Shown here: one piece after another, positions 45,001 through 55,221 of the stretch
How positions within the stretch are numbered: the first letter of the stretch is position 1
Layout: the number at the start of each line of letters is the position of its first letter
Assembly (NCBI GenBank): GCA_029449245.1
Contig: JANATF010000002.1
Location: forward strand, 2,046,001 to 2,110,000
DNA: 64,000 nt
Direction of reading: 5' to 3'
DNA from: Mortierella alpina
Taxonomy: Eukaryota; Mortierellomycota; Mortierellomycetes; Mortierellales; Mortierellaceae
Notes under the pieces: model-generated
What the model was told of the DNA's origin: nothing
The model's input: the letters and a program-made list of their open reading frames with translations, nothing else
The model's database searches: none
Made by a program: the position numbers and the translations under genes

Positions 45001-47710
45001 TGGCTACTTCCGATTCCTACAATTCGCTTCACTTGAGTTTGAATGCAATCGGCCAAAGTCGAAGGTAACATATGGGACCGAGGTTGTCAGCAATTAACAC
45101 ATGCACACTTGGTTGTCCGAAAGTAACGCGCTCTAAAGGAATTTTTATGATCTTTTGAATGTAAATTTGAATAGACCATATCTGGCGAAGAGGCTGCGGA
45201 TGAAATTTCACAGTCGGCCATTTCAGATGAGATCACAGCGACATTACGCCTCTTACGACTACTCGCCAAGCATGGTGGCCAACTCTATGACGCGTTTCAT
45301 GAGAATCTTGTGGACATCAACGTCAGCCCTTGGACAAACATCATCCCTCAGCTGTTTGCTCGGCTCGACCACCCAGAGAAGCCAGTGCAGTCGTTGATCG
45401 CAGACTTGCTCTGCAAGATTGGAGATCAATATCCACAGCTGATCGTCTTTCATTGCGTCGTGGGAGCCAACTCTGCGCACAATACACCCTGTCAGAGGAG
45501 ACTTTTAGGAGTCATTGGAGAGTTCTTGATCAAGTCGCACCCGGAGCTGGTCTCGCAGGTTCGGCACCTCATTCGGGAACTGCAGAGGATAACAGTCCTG
45601 TGGGAGGAGGTTTGGTACAAGAAGATCATGACGGGCTTGCCGGAATTGAAAAGCACCTTACAAGAACTGACGGAGCAGTACCAGGGACTGGACACAATCT
45701 CGGGACTAGGACCTGAGGACAAGGACGCTGTTATGTCTGACAACTACCAGCAATCGGTGATCCCGTTGTTGGCCACGTTCGAAAGCCTACAGGATGCGCA
45801 CGCTCGCCCCGAGTCGAATCATGAGCGATGGTTCATGTCGACGTATAGAGACAAAATCCAGGCAGCTCTGGACAGCCTGCGATCACCAAAATCCTGGAGC
45901 AGCCTCTTTGAAGGATTAACCATGCTAAAAGATGTAACTAAGCTGGATACACTTTCTCCTGAGGTTCAAGTTGAATGACTCTGGTAAAAGGTGTGGATCT
46001 GACCTCTTTGCCAATGTTTCTCACTTTTAGATCTGCATGGATATTGGTAAGGTCCTTTCTGGCGCTAGGATCCTGCAGTTGTCGGACCTGAGTCCAGATC
46101 TTGCGTCTATTCAATCGTCGTTGATCGATATACCGAGCCCCAAGCAGGGAACGGGAGTCACCATTCACTCCTTCGAGCAGCAGGTTATGATCATCCCAAC
46201 AAAAACCAAGCCAAAGAAGCTGACTCTCGTGGGATCTGACGGCAAGCGATACACTTATCTTTTCAAAGGTCTTGAGGATCTCCATCTGGACGAGCGCGTC
46301 ATGCAGCTTTTGCGGATCACGAACGGCATGCTCCAGCGGGACAAGGAGTCCAACTCGAGGCAATTGACAGCTCGACACTATGCTGTCGTCCCCCTGAGCG
46401 ACAACTCTGGGATGATTCAATGGGTAGAGAATACGGTGTCAATCTTTACGATTATTGCGAAATGGCAGCATCGGGAGCTCATGTGCTCGCGCTTGATGAA
46501 TGACGACGGCGTACCGCACCCCCATCAAAATCCACCGCGAGCGACCGATGTATACCACGAAAAGGCAGCCGTGGCACTGAAGAAGGCTGGTCTGCCCTCG
46601 AACCACCCTCGTCGTCAGTGGCCAAAATCTATCCTGTTGGATCTGTACCATGAAATGGCAAGCGAGACGCCTGCGGACCTGCTGGAACATGAGCTCTGGT
46701 CGTCGAGCCCGACGCCTGGCGAGTGGTGGAAAAAGTCGGTTCGGTTTGCGAGGTCGACTGCCGTGATGTCGATGATTGGCTATGTGATTGGCCTGGGTGA
46801 TCGCCATCTGGAGAACATCCTTATCGACTTCAAGACGGGCGACCTGGTTCATATCGACTATAATGTCTGTTTCGAGAAGGGGAAAATGCTCCGGATCCCA
46901 GAGATTGTACCTTTCCGACTGAGCCGGAATATGCTAACAAGTCTGGGTGTGACGGGAGTGGAGGGCAACTTTAGGATTGGATGCGAGCAGACGATGAAGG
47001 TGATGCGCAAGAACAAGGAGATTCTGGTCACGCTTTTGGAAGCATTTATCTACGACCCTCTGGTTGATTGGCAAATTGAGGCAGGGACGGCACCAGGTAC
47101 AGGCACAGGTACAGGTACTGGAGGAGTGGTGGGAGGACTCGAGTCCCTGCGCGAGGGTCATCAAGCTCTGGTGCTAGACAGCGAGAGCGAGACAAGCAGC
47201 GTGTCTGGAACAAACCATCGCGACTCGCGATCGTCGTTCGACACCAATTACTCTGCACGCTCCCTAAGCCTTCGACGTCGCGTGTCCAGCGAGAGCGTTG
47301 CCTCCCTCAGCAGCATGAGCATCAAATCGACAACGACAACGGACTCGTCGTCTCGGAGATGGAATGTGGGAGCAGGAGACCAGGTTGATTCGACACCGAC
47401 GTCTGCGACTCTAAGTCTTGGAATTACCAACAACAACAATAGCAATAGCTATGCCCATCTGCAGCAGCTACAGCAGCAATCACCTGTGCAGGGACAACAA
47501 CAACAGCAGCAGCAGCAGCAACCGCCACTGCATCAACGGAATGCGATTGCGGTTAATATCCTGCGCCGGGTGCGACACAAGCTGGAAGGACGAGACTCTG
47601 ACGCAGTCAAGAAGTGCAAGGTGACGGAGCAGGTCGAACGAGTGATCCAGGAGGCCACGAATGTGGAGAACCTGGCCAACATGTTTGAGGGGTGGACCCC
47701 ATGGCTGTGA
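39079..47710 (+). CDS. SMG1: NMD kinase SMG1 (PI3-kinase-like kinase)
   Basis: SMG1 phosphorylates Upf1 in the SURF/DECID complex of nonsense-mediated decay. Twenty-one exons keep frame: 39079-39081, 39121-39229, 39381-39541, 39635-39707, 39804-39957, 40045-40178, 40260-40408, 40491-41071, 41141-41406, 41492-41606, 41695-41818, 41887-42103, 42201-42405, 42486-42720, 42801-42894, 42976-43074, 43217-43314, 43413-44759, 44807-45064, 45175-45933 and 46031-47710 (about 2,286 residues). HEAT/FAT hallmarks: AIVDLLVGWHVDRGT, LSRLRTPFGGPQQT. Kinase: TKTKPKKLTLVGSDGKRYTY, catalytic GLGDRHLENILID, metal-binding HIDYNVCFEKGK, then FRLSRNMLTSLGVTGVEG. A Gly/Thr, Ser and poly-Gln insert (about 47080-47550) separates it from the FATC end NVENLANMFEGWTPWL. 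The first two exons and the GTTTAG donor at 44760 are least certain. mTOR is excluded by the SMG1-specific LGVTGVEG and insert position. Confidence 0.94.
47085..47560 (+). repeat. Low-complexity insert in SMG1 (GT repeats, Ser-rich, poly-Gln)
   Basis: Between kinase and FATC, an ACAGGCACAGGTACAGGTAC run codes (GT)n-G, then a long Ser/Arg stretch, an Asn run and two CAG/CAA tracts (about 47461-47478 and 47495-47523) code poly-Gln. Animal SMG1 also has a long insert at this place, so position is conserved while sequence is not. Confidence 0.75.
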
Positions 47711-48245
47711 TCGGAGCCTGTTGTGTGCTGTGTGTTGCCGTAGCACGATCCAGTTTAAAGCCGCGCTATTCCTGGCGATGCCGAAGAGAGTGAGACTGAC
47801 AGTGAGACGAGTAAAGTGGGCGAATGAGAATCGCGCTTTTGGTGTCGAGGCCAGAGACGTGCCCTGCTGTGCCACAGTGTGTGCCATGACATGAATAGCC
47901 GATGTGGTCATACGGAGGTCTTCTTGGTCTTCCTTGCTATTGTAAGCGTCGTCAACAAATGACAAACGGCCCGTCTAGTGTATTCCAAACGCTTCTCTCC
48001 CTCTCCCTCTCTTTCTCTTCACACCTCTTGCTTCAGCAGTTCCCCTCGTTCCTCGTTACCCTTTTCGCATCTAGTCCTTTCTTTCGCTCTACCATTGTCA
48101 CCGCACAAACTATCACCCGACAGCAATTACCTCTCCCATCCTCGGGCCACTTTGCTGTTCTCCCACGCACAAACTCCCGCTTATAAGCAACCATCCTCCC
48201 ACTCTACCGCCTATCGGCAGGACTAAACCAGACGAGAGACAGACC
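47711..48245. promoter_or_regulatory. Intergenic, SMG1 3' region and PIL1 promoter
   Basis: 535 bases between tandem genes. The second half is a classic pyrimidine-rich fungal leader (CTCCCTCTCCCTCTCTTTCT, about 47996-48020). A TATA-like CTTATAAGC at about 48179-48187 lies 60 bases before the ATG, close to it but usable. No ORF supported. Confidence 0.45.
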
Positions 48246-50564
48246 ATGTCCCATCTCATTGACCCGTGCCTGCGCGCGACCAAGATTGCGCATGGCATCA
48301 GACGCGGCATTGACGGCCTCTCGCCCCTCAGCGGCCTTGTCCCGGAACTCCGCATCCTGATTCAGGAACAGAAGAATGTTCTGACCTCTCTCAAGCGCAC
48401 TGCATTCGAGAAGGAAGAAGGTGAGCCAACAGCAGCACTGACACACTAGTTGGCCAACTTATGCAACCACCTTCTCTCTTGTCTCTATGCTAACTCCTGT
48501 TGTTTTTCTCTCTATATCCTGATATTCTCCTCCCCCGCGCCTCGATATACATACGACAACAACAGCCGCAAAACATTTGGCCATTTACGCCAAGACGGAA
48601 GGACTCGATATCTCGGACACGCTCTCTAAGCTCGGTCTCTTGATTCAAAAGGCCGCCGACCTTGAACGGGACTACTCTGCGAGTCTGGGACAGAGTCGAG
48701 AGCTCTTCAAGGAAATACGAGTGGCAGAGGATGAAAACTACTCGGTGCGGAAACGAAAGCTGGATCTCGAACAAAAGCTGTCTCTGGACAAGTCGCACGT
48801 CTACCAATCCATATCAGCTTCCACATCGTCCACATCGGTCCTGAGAGGACCCGAGATGCATCCGGAAATGAAGTTGTTGAGACAGGAGACCATGCAGGTG
48901 GAGAATGAACTGGAGGATCTGAAGCGAAAGAGAATCAAGAAGGCGACTGCACAGCAACTGGATGCGCTTGAGAAGTTGGGCAAGGAATTAATTGTCGTCG
49001 CACATTACGGGCGGGAGATCATGACTCAGTTGGACGACTCGCCTACGCCAGCAGGATCACACGCGGACGAGCACTTTGGAGCGTATGATGGTAAATGGTC
49101 GCAACTGGACACTCGTGTGCTTTTTTTTTTTTTATTTCTCATTGGATTACTGACTATCTCACTTTTGGCGAATATATATCATCCGTAATAGGCGCAGCAC
49201 GGACTGCTTATGCCGTCAAGGCTTGTCTTGACACCTTCAAGAAGTGGTCCTCTCACGAGCCCAAGGTCCAGATCACGGAGGTTGACCTGGGCGACTTTCC
49301 AAAGGACACCAAACAGGCCATGGATGCCATGCTCCAAGACTTGGCCATCAAATCAGGATCCGACTGGTTCAGCCTGCAGTCCTCGACTCCAGGATCGGCA
49401 TCCCCCAAACATCACAGGACCAGCTCGATTTCGTCCTCAACGGGCTCTGCATCTCCACGGAACAGCATGTCGTCGAATATGACCACCATGACGTACGTCG
49501 ATGGTGTGTCCATGGTCCAGGTCATCAATGAAATCCCACCCACACCAGAGCTGGAAGATGGTCCTGTCAAGGATGCTACGAGCACTAGAATCGCCACGTC
49601 TGCCTCCGCATCGGGTGCTTCTACACCCAAACAAGAGCCGATTCCAGTCTTTGTTGCGCCTTCATCACCCGTCACTGCTGCAACGACGGCGGCCACAACT
49701 CTGCAGGACGAAAGAAAGGAGCAGGAGGCAGGGGGAGAGGAAGCTGTAGCCACCATCTCTGAGGCCCCCGTCTCGGCGGCCACGACCCTAAACGCACAAC
49801 CCAGCCCATTTGTTCCGAAAACCACTTATACGCCTGCGACCACGTATCAGGCTGGACACGGCCCACCTGGACACGGCGGTGCAGTCGATGGCCGCAAGTC
49901 CACCTCTCCTCCTGCCAGGACACGCCCGCTCTCGGGAGAACATTACTCTGCAGGGCATGCACCACACCCTCTCATGATGCAGTCGCCACCGTTCCAACAG
50001 CAGCCCCACCTGCAATCTTACCCACCAGGACCGCCAGGCGGTGGTGCTGGTCCGCTCCCGATGCATATGCCGATGCCGATGCCTATGCCCATGCCTATGC
50101 AGATGCCACGGCCTACGTACGACAGCGTGCCTATCATGTCCATGCCTATCCCTCACATTCCTGGGTCGCTTGATCCTCCCAGCAGTGGCGGTCAAAAACG
50201 ACTTTCGCAACCCATTTCAGTCTCATTCCCACTCAGGCCGCCCAACAGCACCTCTCCAGTTCCACCGGCGGATACCGCTGCCACGTTAACATCGTCTTCA
50301 ACGCCAATGTCAACGGCAACGGCAACGTCGTCGCCGTCGAGACCCCCTCAAGGGCCGAGAAATCCACACGCGGTGCTGCCTCCAGCGGAACCTGGCTTCC
50401 GGATCCCTGTGGGAGTGGGTGAGCAGGAGCAACAGCAGCAGGCCGTAGAAGGCGAGAAGGAGGGTGAGAGTCACGACCATGTCGCGTCGGGTTACGACGG
50501 ACCACCACCTGATTATGCTGAGGCTGCGATGCAACCGCCTGCAGAGAAGCGTGAAAAGAAATAG
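48246..50564 (+). CDS. PIL1: Eisosome core component of the Pil1/Lsp1 family, with long Pro-rich tail
   Basis: Pil1/Lsp1 BAR-domain proteins coat furrow-like plasma-membrane domains (eisosomes) and sense membrane tension and sphingolipids. Three exons keep frame: 48246-48420, 48566-49090 and 49192-50564, about 690 residues. The BAR region contains LSPLSGLVPELRILIQEQKN, AAKHLAIYAKTEGLDISDT, LGLLIQKAADLERDY, and the family's HYGREIMTQLDDSPTPAG followed by AYDGAARTAYAVKACLDTFK. Yeast Pil1 is about 340 residues; here roughly 350 further residues form a disordered Pro/Ser/Thr/Gln tail with an MPMPMPMPMQMP run (near 50065-50110) and a final DGPPPDYAEAAMQPP, a PPxY motif suited to WW-domain E3 ligases. 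Start context is ACC-ATG-T. Close BAR relatives other than Pil1/Lsp1 in this lineage are possible. Confidence 0.9.
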
Positions 50565-50954
50565 CGCTAGCTAGGGACGATAATAATAATTCATTAGAAA
50601 CTGTACTTTCCCCCCCATTGATTGTTCTTTTGGTATGAAGATGTTCGTTCACAAGTCAATCTTGCATCGATCAGGTTGATAGAGGACTGTACATGGCGTG
50701 TTTTTTTTATCAGCAGCTTTTCGTAGATACACTATACAGGGGACACAATGCAATGCTTTGCAACAAGGAACTATGAGAACTATATTCAGACATGCTAACA
50801 AAAAAAAAAAAAAAAAAAAAAGGTGGGTTGGGGGACAAAAAAAAAAAAAAAGAAAGAAAAAAAAGGATTGGATCTAAAAAAAAAAAAAAAAAAATGTATA
50901 AAAAAAGAGAAAAAGAAAAAAAAGAAAAAAAAAAAAACTACAATTACATCGCAC
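50565..50954. terminator. Convergent 3' regions with long A/T tracts
   Basis: 390 bases separate the stop codons of PIL1 (plus) and the kinase gene (minus). From about 50799 to 50935 the plus strand is almost pure A with G interruptions (several runs of 12 or more A); read from the minus gene this is an equally long T tract starting about 20 bases after its stop. An ATTATTATCGTCCC element sits after the PIL1 stop (50579-50592 on the minus strand). It probably holds both polyadenylation regions. Confidence 0.5.
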
Positions 50955-52406
50955 TTAGGCGACAGTTGAAGTCTTGGAGGCAAAGAGGTCCGACAACTTG
51001 ACCATACCAGCCTGAGCAAGCAAGTCAATCGGTTGTTGCTGCTGCTGTTGCTGCTGGAACTCGAATTCGATGGGCTGAGAAAAGTCCATTTCCTCCTCGT
51101 CAGCCATGTCAGACCAAGACTTGCCAGAGGAAGTCAACGACCAACTGCGCTCGTCCGTCTTGAGGTTGCCACCAGCAAAGTCACCCTCCATATGGAAGAT
51201 GGCATCGCTGTGCTGGTCGTCAAAGGATCCGTTGCTGCCGCCAAGGGACATGGAGGCAGAGTCGGACATGGAGGACGAGGAACGCGAGCCATTGAGGGAC
51301 GAGTCCGCAGACGCGAACTCGGAGGAACCATCCTCGATACCGTTCTCGCCACACTCCTCCATCGAGGCAGTGTCCTTGCCAGAGCTGACGATCGTATCGA
51401 TACGGTGGAGCAACTCCATCGCCTCAAAGCAATCAGCGCGCTCGTTGGGGTCCACACAGAGCACGCGGTGCAAAAAGTGCAAGGCGCTAGCAGACAATTC
51501 GGGGAACATGCCATCGAGCACGGCTGGGTCCTGGACGTAGGCGGCAAAGGTTGAATCGGCTTCGACGCGAGTGAACTTCCAGGGGTTGCGACCGAAGCGC
51601 AAGTTCAAAAAGATGATGCCCAAGGACCAGACATCGGACTTTGAAGGCAGATAAGGGCGGCGACCGCCACCACGCTGCTGCGCGGCAGAGGGCTGCTGCT
51701 CAGGAGCCATGTAGAAGGAGCTACCGCAGCCGAAATCAGATGACACGCGGTCCTTGGTGGCGAGACCAAAGTCGGCTAGTTTGAGCGATCCGTCGCCGGC
51801 GACTAGAATGTTCTCGGGCTTGAGATCGCGGTGGAAGACCTGGTGGCGGTGCGAGTGCGAGACGGCAGAGATGATCTGGGCCATGGCCTCGAGGACAGAG
51901 TTGTCCGAGTGGACATTGAGACCCTTGCCCGACGCGACGGGCGCAGCGGCGGCGAAGCCGAGACCTGAATCCGAGGCGGCGGCGTGCTGCGAGGTGATGG
52001 CGTCGTAGAGGTCGCCACCCGAGCAGTATTCCATGACAAGGTAGAGCGAGTCCTTGGTCTCGATGACCGAGACCATGTCGACGACGTTGGGGTGGTGACC
52101 CCCCTTGACGGACGAGAGCGAGAGGTGGATGTCAATCTCCTGGCGCTGGATAAGCAGCTGGGTCGGGGAAAGACCCTGCTTGGAGAGGCACTTGATGGCC
52201 CTGAACTCTGGGCGGGAGTCAGAGGCGGAGGTGGAGACGGTCTTGGCGAGGTAGATGCAGCCATAGGTGCCGTATCCAAGGACGTCGATGATCTGGTATG
52301 CGGTCTGGTTGGGGGTGTCCCTGAGGAGGGATCCGACCAAAGACCAAGGGTCAGCGGTCGCGGCACCTGCGGCTGTCAAGGCGGTGGTGTCTTGTATAGC
52401 CTGCAT
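50955..52406 (-). CDS. Ran1/Ksp1-like Ser/Thr protein kinase
   Basis: Single-exon kinase of 483 residues, of the fungal group containing fission-yeast Ran1/Pat1 and budding-yeast Ksp1, Vhs1 and Sks1, which links nutrients to growth, meiosis or filamentation. The start MQAIQDTTALT is the first ATG in frame (52406). Motifs: glycine loop LGYGTYGCIYLA, ATP lysine in RAIKCLSKQGL, LYLVMEYCSGGDLYDAI, catalytic VFHRDLKPENIL, metal-binding LADFGLATKDRVSSDFG, and CGSSFYMAPEQQ, the GCGSSFYMAPE form being typical of this group. There is a 30-residue Ala/Ser insert after DAITSQ and, in SDVWSLGIIFLNLRFGRNPW, the normal helix F. After the kinase domain come a Ser-rich region, SWSDMADEEEMDF and an 8-Gln run before the end LFASKTSTVA. 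Codon use is strongly G/C-biased, suggesting good expression. A very long upstream region hints at complex regulation. Which yeast kinase is the true orthologue is undecided. Confidence 0.93.
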   Translation of the reverse strand: MQAIQDTTALTAAGAATADPWSLVGSLLRDTPNQTAYQIIDVLGYGTYGCIYLAKTVSTSASDSRPEFRAIKCLSKQGLSPTQLLIQRQEIDIHLSLSSVKGGHHPNVVDMVSVIETKDSLYLVMEYCSGGDLYDAITSQHAAASDSGLGFAAAAPVASGKGLNVHSDNSVLEAMAQIISAVSHSHRHQVFHRDLKPENILVAGDGSLKLADFGLATKDRVSSDFGCGSSFYMAPEQQPSAAQQRGGGRRPYLPSKSDVWSLGIIFLNLRFGRNPWKFTRVEADSTFAAYVQDPAVLDGMFPELSASALHFLHRVLCVDPNERADCFEAMELLHRIDTIVSSGKDTASMEECGENGIEDGSSEFASADSSLNGSRSSSSMSDSASMSLGGSNGSFDDQHSDAIFHMEGDFAGGNLKTDERSWSLTSSGKSWSDMADEEEMDFSQPIEFEFQQQQQQQQPIDLLAQAGMVKLSDLFASKTSTVA

Positions 52407-52887
52407 AGTATCGTAGGCTGGGTGGGATATGTTGGGATCACAGGAACTGGAGAATGCGCGGCAAAATAGACAATAGTGTAGGATCAAAATACGCAGGGGG
52501 GATAGACAGGACTATACAAAAGGAGTGCTTGGATGGGTGTGCGGATGGTATTAGCGAGGGACCACGAGTGAGTCAAGAGGAGTTTGCTGGACGGGGCTAC
52601 GAGGGAGCGACGGTTATGGCTGCTGCTGCTGTAGAGGGAGTCGACAGAGGAGACGCGGTGTGGGTGTAGGGGGTTGGGTTGCAGGAGCAGGTGGTGCTTG
52701 CGGTTGGGGAGGCAGGCTGGGCAAAGGGGCTGATCATGGTTCAGGTGGGGTGCTGGCTGGGCAGGCAGTGTTCAAAGGAGGTGTGTCTGGGAGTCCCGGG
52801 AGGGAGGAAGGTGCTTAGTGAGAGACGGCCATCTTGAAGACAAGTGTGCAGAGGTAGAGGGGGATAGAGGGGAATAGGGATAAGGAA

Positions 52888-52947
52888 TAAAGAAAAGAAA
52901 AGAAAAGAAAAGAAAAGAGGGAGGAAAAGAACAAAGAGAGAGAGAGT
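52888..52947. repeat. GAAAA and GA microsatellites in the kinase leader
   Basis: Five to six copies of a five-base GAAAA unit followed within 20 bases by a GAGAGAGA run; a second GA run is at about 52994-53012. On the kinase's strand these are pyrimidine tracts (TTTTC, TC). Confidence 0.8.
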
Positions 52948-55202
52948 GCACACAAGAAGTGACCGATGATGAAGGATGGGGAAAAGCGGATGAGAGAAAG
53001 AGAGAGAGAGAAAGAATGGAACGAGGGCTGCAGGGTCGGTTTATAAAGGGACCGGTGGGAGTGCAGAGGGCGATCGTATCTCGTCTGGACTGGCTGGCGC
53101 AATACTGGCGGGCGATGGACGAATCGACAGCGGGGGAGCAGTGAGGAACAGGGTGGAAACACACAGAAGAGTCAGCTGGTGGAATATATATGCCAATGAC
53201 GTTTTTTCGTCTGAGGAAGACATGCGACGGCAAATATAGACGGACCTGTATTCAATTGGAATGGCCCGACGAATCAGCGGGCAGGGTGCTTCCTGTACTT
53301 GGCGTGCTGTGGGCGAGGCGTGTTACGGTGCTTTGTTGTTGTTGCGGTGCTGGTTGTTGACGCGGGTGGTGTGCTTCAACTATGTGTGTGTTTGAGAGAG
53401 AGAGTGTGTGTGTACCGTATTTGCGTGTGTTTGTTTGGAGGTGTCTTGGTGCTGTTTGGACGGTCGGGCTGGCCTGCCTGATGGTTCGACTCGGACGCTG
53501 GGGCGCAAAGGGCTTTTTGTATTGAGAACGGCAAAAGGGTCGATGGAAGCCTATGGAAACCAATAGAATTGCGCCGTGGGGTTGCTGGTGCAATATGAAG
53601 CACCTTTAAGGTTGATCCGCTCGTTTTTCTGGGAAAAGGTATCTGCGCGGGATATGAACTGACTACGGGAGAACAAAAAGGTCGTGTCTATATACAAGAA
53701 CAAAAAGGACGGCAAGTCGATGGCGATGGTGCAAATGTACAAAGAGGCGTGGGGGGCGTGTCTAGACGGACAGAGTGACGAAAAGCTGGAAAGAGAGCTG
53801 GAGGAAAAAAAAAAGAGGCAACACAAAAAAGGAGATCCCGTCCTTCGCTTTTTATATCGATGGACGTGCTGGCCCAGTCCAAACGGCTGAAAAGGAAAAA
53901 CTAAAGGCCCATGGTTCTCACTGCTGGCAGTGTCCGTCTCTGACCCGCGTCCTCGGCGTCCGTCCAGTCCCCGTGCTTGGCTTGCGTCTGTTTCAGACAT
54001 CGGCCTATGTTCATTCCCTTCGTAATGATCAGATATGAGAAGGACACCCCGGGTCGTCAATGGACGTAGGTGGGCATAAAGGAGCTTTGCTGCCTCGTTT
54101 CTTTTTTCGTCCAGCCCCCTTTCCCCTCTTGTCTGTGGGGATCAGAATAGGCTTTGCATGAATGAGGACCAGGGAGAGAGGGGAGAATATACGAGAGGCA
54201 AGAGACAGCATATTCCTGTTCAAGCCCATGGTGGGATCGATCTACGGACCATGCAGAGCATCGTCGAGAACAAGCAAAGAGCAATCAGACACGGCTGTCT
54301 GAATCCAGAATCGTACCATCAACCGTTCAGGAAGTAGCATCAATCGGACAGTTACAGAGTGCAAACATGAGCCAAGAATTCCTTCGCGCCCTTTTTTTTT
54401 TTAGTGCTCGCGTGTACTCCCCTTTTCAGAACGCCCATACGATGCGATACGATACGCTGGGTCTGTGTCCGTGTCCTTGCGCTCTATTCACTCTTGATAT
54501 CAACTTGCATAAACAAGCGCACAAACTACAAAAAAAAACGGGTAGCACGCATGAACAAGCAAAAGTATAGAGAGCACTCTTGGTTCATTTGGGAACGGCA
54601 ACGGACTACTCATATCTGTAGCCCTTGTCAGAAGGACTTGACATCTCGAGACGAGAGCCGTACAGCGGATGATTTTTTTTCGGGGAATAGAATACGCAAC
54701 ACGCTCACGCCACTTGAAGGCCTTGTCAATCCATTGCACCAAAGGAATGACGCTGCGACGCTTGTTGCCTCCTTACCCAAGGCCATGGAGATGACGAGCT
54801 TGCGACTGAGCCTGTCCTCGACCTCCTTGGACATCGACGTACTCGTCCATAGAGCACAGAGCATCGACAACTGCTGTGGACAACAGTGGCAAACAAACAT
54901 AACGTGTAGCCTCGGTGAGCCTTCTTCCCCCCTCGCTTGTCGGCATGGTCCTTGTTCTTCACCCCCAATTCCTTACTGCCACAGAGCCGTAGACTCCTCT
55001 GTTCTTCTACTCACTTCATTAGAGTCTCGACGTTCACGGCTCCTCCTTGCATGGCCTCCAAAACGAAGGAGAGCAGAGGTACAAAAAAAAATGCACGCCA
55101 ACTCTCGTCTCGATTGAATGCCTTCCTCTCCCTACCTCCTGTCGTTCCCTCTCTTTCTCATACAGATTTCTCTCACGTATACACGATCCTGTCACTCGTT
55201 GC

Positions 55203-55221
55203 GCTCGCGCGCGCGCGCGCT
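55203..55221. repeat. Alternating CG tract
   Basis: An uninterrupted CGCGCGCGCGCGCGC run of about 16 bases flanked by CTCG and TCATCG. Alternating purine-pyrimidine CG of this length can adopt Z-form DNA. It lies in the gene-poor region, far from any recognised start codon. Confidence 0.85.

Noticed and set aside
54404-55117. 237-codon plus-strand open frame and a 90-codon minus frame in the gene-poor region
   Set aside because: Low-complexity, no family features, no splice-supported extension; composition typical of untranslated DNA here.
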